Assembly (NCBI GenBank): GCA_013694835.1
Contig: JACDBP010000151.1
Span: 1-5,281 of the forward strand
DNA: 5,281 nt
Direction: 5' to 3'
Source: Chloroflexota bacterium
Lineage (GTDB): Bacteria; Chloroflexota; Limnocylindria; Limnocylindrales; CSP1-4
Below, piece after piece: positions 1 through 5,281 of the stretch; position 1 is the first letter of the stretch, and every line of letters starts with the position of its first letter. A model generated the notes under the pieces. It had not been told where the DNA came from, did not search any database, and was given only the letters and a program-made list of their open reading frames with translations. The position numbers were made by a program, and so were the translations under genes.

Positions 1-28
1 ATACTGCGCTGCACTCTTCGTCACTCGC

Positions 29-33
29 AGGAG
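29..33 (+). promoter_or_regulatory. Probable ribosome binding site (AGGAG) for the GTG start at 45
   Basis: AGGAG matches the core Shine-Dalgarno sequence and sits 11 bases before GTG 45, slightly longer than the optimum. No in-frame ATG occurs between position 3 and the first membrane segment, so this site decides the start. The 44 bases upstream are too short to judge a promoter, and none is seen. If the frame actually begins left of the window, this match is a coincidence. Confidence 0.45.
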
Positions 34-44
34 CCCGGACGGCT

Positions 45-3000
45 GTGGCAGCGCCCCCGGCGGGTGGTTCTGATCCTGAGCTTGGAGCGTCGGGACGCTC
101 GTTCCGGGCGCTGACGGCCACCCCCGCCATCGTTTCCCTCTTGGTCGCGGGATTCGCCCTGCGACTCATCATCGCATACGTCCTCTTCCCGGGGTCCGGC
201 TTCGAGTCGGACGTCGGGACGTTCACGGCGTGGTCGCTGCACCTCGCCGATGTCGGGCCAGGCCAGTTCTACGAGACCGCTGGCTTCGCCGATTACCCAC
301 CGGGCTACCTCACGGTGCTGTGGATCGTGGGCATGCTCGCCGGCGCTCTTGGGCCGGTGTTCGGAGGCAGCGAGATCGCTGCCGCGACGGCGCTCGTCAA
401 GATCCCGCCGATCCTGGCCGACATCGCTGTCGGCTATCTCCTCTACCGGATCACCCTCCGCTGGCTGCGTGACCGCCCGAACGCGCACACGCTGGCGCTC
501 GGAGCCGCTGCGCTCTACCTGTTCAACCCGGTCACCTGGTACGACTCCGCCCTGTGGGGACAGGTCGACGCCGTCGGCGCACTCGTGGTGCTGGCGACCA
601 TCGGCCTGCTATTCGCCGGCTGGTCCGAGGTCGCTGCCGGCATGGCCGTGATGGCGGGCCTCGTCAAGCCGCAGTACGGCATCGTGCTGGCGCCGGTGGT
701 GGGCATCGTGCTGCTGCGCCGTCACCTCTTCTTCCCAGGCTCGGGGCCGGTCCCGCAGCGAGTCGCGGCAGGTCTCCGCGGCTTCTTCGTGGAGCGCCAG
801 GGCCCCGTTCGGATCCTCTCGTCCGCGATCGCGGGCATCGTCGTCCTCTTCGCGTTCCTCGTGCCGTACTCGCTCGACATCCCCGGCTTCATCGAGCTGC
901 TGGCAAAGACGGCTGGCGGCTACCCGTACCTGTCCGTGAACGCCTACAACCCCTGGGCGCTGGTGAGCTCCGGAGGGGCCGAGTCGATGGCCGCCGGGGC
1001 GCCCTGGAACGCCTCGAGCGACACGGTCCCGTTCCTGGGACCCGTGCCGGCCGTGGTGGTGGGCACGTTCCTGCTTGCGGTGGGCTTCATCGTCGGTCTC
1101 CGGCGCCTGGCGCAGCGCGACGACCGCCGGACGATCGTCCTGGTCGCCGCCTACCTCAGCCTCGCCTTCTTCATCCTGCCGACCCGGGTCCACGAGCGGT
1201 ACCTGTTCCCGGTCTTCGCGGTGCTGCCGATGCTGGCGGTGCTGGACCGCCGGTGGCTGATCGCCACCGGCGTGCTGGCGCTCGCGTCGTTCATCAACCT
1301 CCACGGCGTGCTCACGACACCGCTGTACGCGACGCCCAACGTCGCCGATCTGCCACTCGGCGAGGCGTTCCGGAGCCCGCTCGGCATCATCGTCAGCATC
1401 GTGCTGCACACGGCGGTCTTCGCCTTCGTGCTGTGGCGGCTGCGGCCGTCGGCGGAGACCGCGTCGGCGGGCGCTTTCGGACGGCCCGATCCCGACCCGG
1501 TCGCGGCCGTCCTGGATTCGGCGGACGGCCATGGTCTCCCGGATGGCTCGGTGGGGCCTGGTGGTACGGCCCAGTGGAGGCTCGATCGAGGCAGGCGACC
1601 GTCCGCGTTGGACGGGTTCGTCCGGCGCATCCGGGGCGGCAATGTCCGGCGCGACCGGTCAGCGGAGCTCGTCGGAGAGCGTGGCGGCCGTCTCGATCGG
1701 CTCGACCTGCTGTTGCTCGCCGTGGTCCTGCTGAGCACGCTCGGTGTTCGCACGTTCCGGCTCAGCGAGCCCTACGGCATGCACTTCGACGAGGTCTACC
1801 ACGCGCGCACGGGGGCGGAGTTCCTCCAGGACTGGCGCTACGGCATCGATCACGACGTCTACGAATGGACCCACCCGCACATGGCCAAGTACTTCATGGC
1901 CGCGGGACTCGCCATCGCCGGCAACGATCGCGTGACGGGCACAGCCGAGCTTGCGGTCCCTGTGAGAGCAGCCGTCGTCGAGCCCCGCTGGAGCCCGGAT
2001 GACGAGCCGGCCATCCGCAACGGCGATCGGCTGTACGTCGCGACGGGCGACGAGATCAAGGTCTACGACCTGCGGGATCGAACCCTCGTGGCAACGATCG
2101 CGCTCGACGGCACGGCCCTCGCGCTGGCCGACGGCACCCACCAGCTGATCGTGGCGGACGGTTCGGGCGGGTTGTGGCGGCTGGACACGACCATGCTCGA
2201 CCAACAGCGCTTCGGCGTCGGGCTCGGCGAGGATCCGACGCCCGAGTCCTTCGCGACGCTGGACCTGCCGGCGGATGCCATCACTGTCACGGCCGATGAG
2301 TCGCACGTCGTGGTGCGGGTCGCGGGTGACGAGCTGCGGAGCGTCGATGCCGAGAGCGGCACGGTCGACAGCAGCGTCATCCGGGCCGGTGCGGCGGCTG
2401 TCGTTGCCGCCGACCAGGTGAAGCGTGTCGTGATCGACCCGGCCGAGCTGGCCGACCCGACCGCGGACGCGACAGCCGTCGCCGGGGCCCTGGATGCGGA
2501 CGAGGCGACGATCAACGACAAGCTCGCCGCGGGCGTTCCGGTCATCGTCGCGGTGGCCATCAAGAGCGAGCAGGAAAGCGAGCTGCAGAAGCTCATCGAC
2601 GATGGGCTGACCGGCGTGACGATCGAGTCGGGCGACACGGTCGCCGTGGCGGAGGAGACCGGCGTCGCGATCCTCGACGACGTGACGCTCGAAGAGGTCC
2701 AGTTCGTGTCGCTGACCGAGCCGGCTCGCGGCCTGGCCATGGTCAGGGGCCTCGACGACCCGGCGCTCTACGTCGCGACCGGCCGGCAGCTCGAGGTGGT
2801 GCGTCTGGCCGGCGACGAGCCGGCGACCAAGAGCAACACGGTGAAGATGCCCAACGAGGTCCGGGACGTGTACTGGGACGAGGCCACGAACCAGGTGCAT
2901 GCCCTGGGCACGACCCAGGACGGCGGCGCCGACACGATCTACGTCGTCGAACCGCACGGCAACGCGGTCTACGCCGATGCGCGGTTGCCGTTCCCTGCCG

Positions 3001-5281
3001 CCGCGGTGGCGCTCGACTTCCAGCCCGAGCGCCCGTCCGACGACAGACAGGACATCCTCGCGTTCTCGGCGGAAGGCACCATCGCCACGGTGGACGCCGG
3101 CAACCACGCCTTCGCGTGGCGCCTTCCCGGCGTGCTGATGGGCGGCGTGCTCGCGATCGCCATCTACCTCCTGGCACGGATCCTCTTCCGGCGCCGCTCC
3201 GTCGCGATCCTCGCGTCGCTCTTTGCGCTAGCGGACGGCATGTTCTTCGCGAACTCCCGCATCGCCATGAATGACATCTACGTCACGACGTTCATCGTCG
3301 CGGCGTTCACCGCGTTCGCGCCGCTCTACCTCGGCATCGCTCGCCGCCGCTGGGCCGTCCTGCTCGGGTTGCCGCTGGTTGGCCTGCTGCTGGGGCTCGC
3401 GCTTGCCTCCAAGTGGGCCGGGGCCTTTGCCATCGGCGCTATCGGGCTGGCGGTCCTGTTGCGCTCGGCGCTGGGGCGTCTCGTGGCGCTGGCCGGCATG
3501 GTCGCCCTGACCGCGGTGCTGGGCATCATCGGCATCACCGCCGACCCCTCCATCGAGGGCCCCAGGCGGAATTACCTGTTCCTGCTCGTGATGCTCGGCC
3601 TTACCGTGGCGCTGGCCGTGCTCTCGGTCGTGCGACCGGTCCGCTTCACCCGCGACGAGCTGCGGTTCGCCGTGTTGGGGCCGGGGCTGACGGGGGCAGT
3701 CCTGCTGGCGCTCGGCGTCTACCTGGCGATGACCGGCGGCGCGACCCCTGGGCCGGGCTCGCTGCTCGGCGGCCGAGACCTGCCGTTGCTCGGCGGTCTG
3801 GGTCTCATCGCGCTGGGCCTGGCAGCCGCGGCATCGGCGTGGCTGGCCGGTCGTTTCGGCATCGGCCCGCTGGCACCTGCGGAGCCTGACGTTCGTGGAC
3901 GGCTGCTCGGACCCTCGACGCCGGCACCGGACGGCTGGCTGCGCCCGGGTACCGTCGCGGGCCTCCCGTGGCTCTTCGCGCTCGTCTGCATCGGCGTCCT
4001 GCCGTTCCTGGTGTACATCGTGAGTTACGCGCCGTGGGCGGCCATGAACAACAACCAGTGGGGTCTGCCCCTGATCGGCAGCCTGCCGTTCATGCCTCGG
4101 GGCGGGACCGGCCAGACGCTGCTCGACCTGACCAAGGGCATGTACGACTACCACAACGACCTCCGGGCGAGCCACCCGGCCTCGTCGCCCTGGTGGGCGT
4201 GGCCGTTCGACATGAAGCCGGTCTGGTTCTACCAGGAAGGATTCGCCAACAAGACCACCGGCGTGATCTACGACTCCGGCAACCTCGTGCTGTTCTGGCT
4301 CTCGGTACCGGCGGTGGGGTGGACCGCGTTCCAGGCCTGGCGCCGGCGCAGCCTGCCCCTGACGCTGGTGATGCTGGCCATCATGTGCCTCTGGCTGTCG
4401 TGGGCCCGCATCGACCGGGCTACCTTCCAGTACCACGTCTTCACGACGCTGCCGTTCGCGTTCCTGGCGCTGGCCTACTTCGTCGCCGAGCTGTGGCACG
4501 GCCCGTCGTGGCGAACGTGGCTGCTGGCACGCGTCGCCGCCGCGGTCGCGCTCGTGGCGGCTCCCCTCCTCTGGCTGGGCCGTGGCGCCCTGTGCACGCT
4601 GGCCGATGTCGAGGCCGTCCGGCAGGGTGGCCAGGCGTGTGGCCCGGTGACCCAGGAGTTCACGGTCACGATCTCGACGGTCGTCTCCGCCATCGTGCTG
4701 ATCGTCGGGCTGGTGCTGCTCATCCGCCAGCTCGGCACCTTTGCGGCACAGCGGCGCGCCGGCCTCGACGGCGCCATCGAGCTGTCACCCTCTGCGGCCC
4801 GGTTGTTCGGGCAGGACACGCTGCCCGGCGCGATCCTGCCGGCACTCACGCTGCTCGGCACATTGCTGGCGCTGGTGGTCGCGACCCGGACCGGTGAGAC
4901 CCCCATCTTCAAGGGGCCGCTCGGCGCCACGGGTCCGGCCATCGTCGCCCTGCCTGCCCTGGCGCTGCTGGCGATCGTCGCCTACGTCGCACTGGGCGCT
5001 CGGGACAGCCGGCGGTGGGTGGTCGGGCTCGGGGTCACGGCGGTGCTCTGGTTCGCGATCTGGTACCCGAACATCTCGGGCCTGCCGCTCCCCGACGCCG
5101 TCGCCAACAACTACCTCATGACGCTGCCCACCTACAACTACGACTTCCAGTTCGCGGTCAACACGGACACGCCCTACAAGAAGGGACTACCGATCCCGGA
5201 CATGGCGATCGTCGGCGTGGTCCTCGCCGGGACGGTGCTGGCAGCGATGTATGCGACCTACGCCTGGCGCCTGGAGCTGGC
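45..5281 (+). CDS. Giant fused GT-C membrane glycosyltransferase (Gpi18/ALG6-like module + PMT/GT39-like module), 3' partial
   Basis: One frame stays open from position 3 to the right edge; from the GTG at 45 it gives about 1745 visible residues with no stop. Two multi-spanning glycosyltransferase modules can be read. Residues 23-466 carry D56 in the first loop, DYPP (83-86), WGQVDA (171-176) and VHERYLFP (382-389), as in Gpi18-like and ALG6-like mannosyltransferases. Residues 553 onward carry FDEVYHA (581-587), THPHMAKY (609-616), SRIAMND (1071-1077) and SKWAG (1122-1126), as in protein O-mannosyltransferases (GT39). Such enzymes move a sugar from a polyprenyl phosphate to an acceptor outside the membrane; donor and acceptor here are unknown. 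A soluble domain of about 390 residues interrupts the PMT part. GTG 45 is preferred because AGGAG lies 11 bases upstream, it leaves a short polar tail before the first membrane segment, and the codons before it lack the usual G/C third-position bias. The true start could lie left of the window. A bacterial PMT is usually around 500 residues, so this protein is more than three times longer. Confidence 0.92.
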   Translation, partial: MAAPPAGGSDPELGASGRSFRALTATPAIVSLLVAGFALRLIIAYVLFPGSGFESDVGTFTAWSLHLADVGPGQFYETAGFADYPPGYLTVLWIVGMLAGALGPVFGGSEIAAATALVKIPPILADIAVGYLLYRITLRWLRDRPNAHTLALGAAALYLFNPVTWYDSALWGQVDAVGALVVLATIGLLFAGWSEVAAGMAVMAGLVKPQYGIVLAPVVGIVLLRRHLFFPGSGPVPQRVAAGLRGFFVERQGPVRILSSAIAGIVVLFAFLVPYSLDIPGFIELLAKTAGGYPYLSVNAYNPWALVSSGGAESMAAGAPWNASSDTVPFLGPVPAVVVGTFLLAVGFIVGLRRLAQRDDRRTIVLVAAYLSLAFFILPTRVHERYLFPVFAVLPMLAVLDRRWLIATGVLALASFINLHGVLTTPLYATPNVADLPLGEAFRSPLGIIVSIVLHTAVFAFVLWRLRPSAETASAGAFGRPDPDPVAAVLDSADGHGLPDGSVGPGGTAQWRLDRGRRPSALDGFVRRIRGGNVRRDRSAELVGERGGRLDRLDLLLLAVVLLSTLGVRTFRLSEPYGMHFDEVYHARTGAEFLQDWRYGIDHDVYEWTHPHMAKYFMAAGLAIAGNDRVTGTAELAVPVRAAVVEPRWSPDDEPAIRNGDRLYVATGDEIKVYDLRDRTLVATIALDGTALALADGTHQLIVADGSGGLWRLDTTMLDQQRFGVGLGEDPTPESFATLDLPADAITVTADESHVVVRVAGDELRSVDAESGTVDSSVIRAGAAAVVAADQVKRVVIDPAELADPTADATAVAGALDADEATINDKLAAGVPVIVAVAIKSEQESELQKLIDDGLTGVTIESGDTVAVAEETGVAILDDVTLEEVQFVSLTEPARGLAMVRGLDDPALYVATGRQLEVVRLAGDEPATKSNTVKMPNEVRDVYWDEATNQVHALGTTQDGGADTIYVVEPHGNAVYADARLPFPAAAVALDFQPERPSDDRQDILAFSAEGTIATVDAGNHAFAWRLPGVLMGGVLAIAIYLLARILFRRRSVAILASLFALADGMFFANSRIAMNDIYVTTFIVAAFTAFAPLYLGIARRRWAVLLGLPLVGLLLGLALASKWAGAFAIGAIGLAVLLRSALGRLVALAGMVALTAVLGIIGITADPSIEGPRRNYLFLLVMLGLTVALAVLSVVRPVRFTRDELRFAVLGPGLTGAVLLALGVYLAMTGGATPGPGSLLGGRDLPLLGGLGLIALGLAAAASAWLAGRFGIGPLAPAEPDVRGRLLGPSTPAPDGWLRPGTVAGLPWLFALVCIGVLPFLVYIVSYAPWAAMNNNQWGLPLIGSLPFMPRGGTGQTLLDLTKGMYDYHNDLRASHPASSPWWAWPFDMKPVWFYQEGFANKTTGVIYDSGNLVLFWLSVPAVGWTAFQAWRRRSLPLTLVMLAIMCLWLSWARIDRATFQYHVFTTLPFAFLALAYFVAELWHGPSWRTWLLARVAAAVALVAAPLLWLGRGALCTLADVEAVRQGGQACGPVTQEFTVTISTVVSAIVLIVGLVLLIRQLGTFAAQRRAGLDGAIELSPSAARLFGQDTLPGAILPALTLLGTLLALVVATRTGETPIFKGPLGATGPAIVALPALALLAIVAYVALGARDSRRWVVGLGVTAVLWFAIWYPNISGLPLPDAVANNYLMTLPTYNYDFQFAVNTDTPYKKGLPIPDMAIVGVVLAGTVLAAMYATYAWRLEL
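111..1442 (+). other. Domain: N-terminal GT-C glycosyltransferase module, Gpi18/ALG6-like
   Basis: Residues 23-466 contain about 12 hydrophobic segments, the first at about 29-48 and the last at about 446-466. The loop after segment 1 carries FESDV with D56, the position of the catalytic Asp in GT-C enzymes, and ends in DYPPGY (83-88). DYPP also occurs in the first lumenal loop of ALG6 and ALG8. NPVTWYDSALWGQVDA (about 161-176), KPQYG (208-212) and VHERYLFP (382-389) are typical of bacterial Gpi18-like mannosyltransferases; the HE pair (H383, E384) parallels the VHEK motif of ALG6. The set of motifs looks intact, so the module is probably active rather than a relic. Sugar identity cannot be read from sequence. 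The family assignment rests on remembered motifs, not on a database search. Confidence 0.75.
1443..1700 (+). other. Domain: charged inter-module linker, probably cytoplasmic
   Basis: Residues 467-552 join the last membrane segment of the first module to the first of the second. The stretch is rich in Gly, Pro, Asp and Arg, contains no hydrophobic segment, and its second half is strongly basic (for example RRIRGGNVRRDR near 530-541). Basic flanks on both sides fit the positive-inside rule and a cytoplasmic location. This lets both catalytic loops face outward. An in-frame GTG lies at 1551 (residue 503) but has no convincing ribosome binding site, so a separate start for the second module is possible but not supported. 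Confidence 0.6.
1701..1925 (+). other. Domain: PMT (GT39)-like module, first membrane segment and catalytic loop
   Basis: A hydrophobic segment (about residues 553-571) is followed by YGMHFDEVYHA, with D582 and E583 matching the Asp-Glu pair in the first extracytoplasmic loop of protein O-mannosyltransferases. The Asp of that pair is the accepted catalytic residue in the family. THPHMAKYF (609-617) corresponds to the family's HPPLGK-type motif, with His in place of the second Pro and Met in place of Leu. In ordinary PMTs a short stretch then leads straight to the second membrane segment beginning near W-R-(L/I)-P. Here that continuation (AWRLPG) is found only about 400 residues later, at 3114-3131. 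Confidence 0.8.
1926..3104 (+). other. Domain: about 390-residue soluble beta-rich insertion (beta-propeller-like) in the first PMT loop
   Basis: Residues 628-1020 contain no membrane segment and are acidic and rich in Asp, Val, Thr and Gly, unlike the flanking hydrophobic modules. Short beta-strand/turn units recur: LYVATGDEIKVYDL (663-676) and LYVATGRQLEVVRL (908-921) are clear copies of one unit. Weaker copies include LIVADGSGGLWRLD, VVVRVAGDELRSVD and ILAFSAEGTIATVD. This strand-turn-strand pattern with 'name of value' loops is typical of YVTN/WD40/PQQ-like beta-propellers. The domain lies between the catalytic loop and the second membrane segment, so it should be extracytoplasmic. It may bind the acceptor or a partner. 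Blade number and fold are inferred. Confidence 0.65.
2424..2633 (+). other. Sub-domain: alpha/beta stretch resembling part of a PBP dimerisation domain
   Basis: Residues 794-863 break the beta-strand pattern of the surrounding insertion. They read RVVIDPAELADP, then an alanine-rich helix, LDADEATINDKLAAG, then a VPVIVAVAI strand, a charged helix (SEQESELQKLIDDG) and GLTGVTIESG. The order 'xDPxxxxDP, helix, L-D-x-x-x-L, VxxA strand, helix, GL-x-G-(I/V)' resembles the region preceding the transpeptidase domain of class B penicillin-binding proteins. There is no transpeptidase domain or SxxK motif nearby. The resemblance is from memory of the family pattern and may be convergent; it could simply be an alpha/beta cap in the propeller. 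Confidence 0.3.
3105..5281 (+). other. Domain: remainder of PMT (GT39)-like module with extra membrane segments, right end cut off
   Basis: AWRLPGVLMGG (about residues 1024-1034) resumes the PMT pattern. SRIAMND (1071-1077) matches the conserved Arg...Asp region near membrane segment 3, and SKWAG (1122-1126) matches the CKW/SKW motif of PMTs. YDYHNDL (1367-1373) followed by HPASSPWWAWP (1377-1387) resembles the loop of actinobacterial PMTs that holds a histidine stretch and a PWAWP-like motif. RATFQYHVFTTLPF (1458-1471) matches the late segment with an Arg and aromatic residues. WYPNISGLPLP (about 1673-1683) resembles the usual PMT C-terminal segment. Extra hydrophobic segments lie between these landmarks (about 1172-1270 and 1500-1660), and another follows at about 1722-1740. 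The C-terminus lies outside the window. Confidence 0.75.

Noticed and set aside
1443..1778. Two separate genes, with the PMT part starting in the linker (in-frame GTG at 1551 or ATG at 1779)
   Set aside because: No stop codon separates the modules and there is no convincing ribosome binding site near 1551. Starting at ATG 1779 would remove the first membrane segment just before the DE motif. Fusion is the simpler reading, though internal initiation is not excluded.
554..2002. Plus-strand open frame in another register (482 codons), running across both modules and the linker
   Set aside because: It has an Arg/Gly/Pro-rich composition with no motif. The competing frame carries WGQVDA, VHERYLFP and FDEVYHA over the same bases.
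1926..3104. Insertion of a mobile element or foreign gene into the PMT sequence
   Set aside because: The frame is kept on both sides and throughout, base composition and codon preference look like the flanks, and no inverted repeats or transposase motifs are visible at the boundaries. A domain insertion fits better.
1659..3107. Long open frame on the minus strand (482 codons)
   Set aside because: It lies entirely under the real plus-strand frame. The translation is rich in Arg, Asp, His and Gly with no recognisable motif or membrane segment, as expected of a shadow frame in high-GC DNA. The plus-strand frame shows clear family motifs and codon bias.
3228..4499. Long open frame on the minus strand (423 codons)
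   Set aside because: The translation is dominated by Gln, Arg, Glu, Pro and His in low-complexity runs, antisense to a well-supported membrane-protein coding region. No domain is recognisable.

Overview
The window is strongly GC-rich with heavy G/C at third codon positions. Essentially all of it is one uninterrupted plus-strand reading frame. I read codon by codon from position 3 to the right edge and saw no stop in that frame, so the gene is cut off by the window end. The best start is a GTG at 45 behind an AGGAG at 29-33, giving a visible polypeptide of about 1745 residues that continues beyond 5281. No RNA gene, insertion sequence, CRISPR array or second gene could be supported.

The protein looks like a fusion of two GT-C type, polytopic membrane glycosyltransferases. 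The N-terminal module (about residues 23-466) has about 12 hydrophobic segments, a loop Asp (D56) after the first, a DYPP motif (83-86), WGQVDA (171-176), KPQYG (208-212) and VHERYLFP (382-389). This pattern resembles bacterial Gpi18-like and ALG6-like mannosyltransferases. A charged, Gly/Pro-rich linker (about 467-552) follows. The C-terminal module (about 553 onward) resembles protein O-mannosyltransferases (PMT/GT39): FDEVYHA (581-587) after its first membrane segment, THPHMAKY (609-616), SRIAMND (1071-1077), SKWAG (1122-1126), a WWAWP loop (1383-1387) and a late YHVFTTLPF segment.

The PMT module is heavily decorated. The most striking addition is a soluble, beta-rich stretch of about 390 residues (about 628-1020) between the first catalytic loop and the second membrane segment. 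It has beta-propeller-like YVATG repeats, and within it a short alpha/beta stretch resembling part of a penicillin-binding-protein dimerisation domain. Extra hydrophobic segments occur at about 1172-1270 and 1500-1660.

Topology reasoning places both catalytic loops and the inserted domain on the extracytoplasmic side. A reasonable inference is an enzyme using polyprenyl-phosphate-linked sugars to glycosylate secreted proteins, lipids or envelope polymers, perhaps in two consecutive steps. The composition and the PMT style suggest Chloroflexota (for example Limnocylindria-like lineages) or another high-GC group such as Actinomycetota. That taxonomic call is a weak impression.
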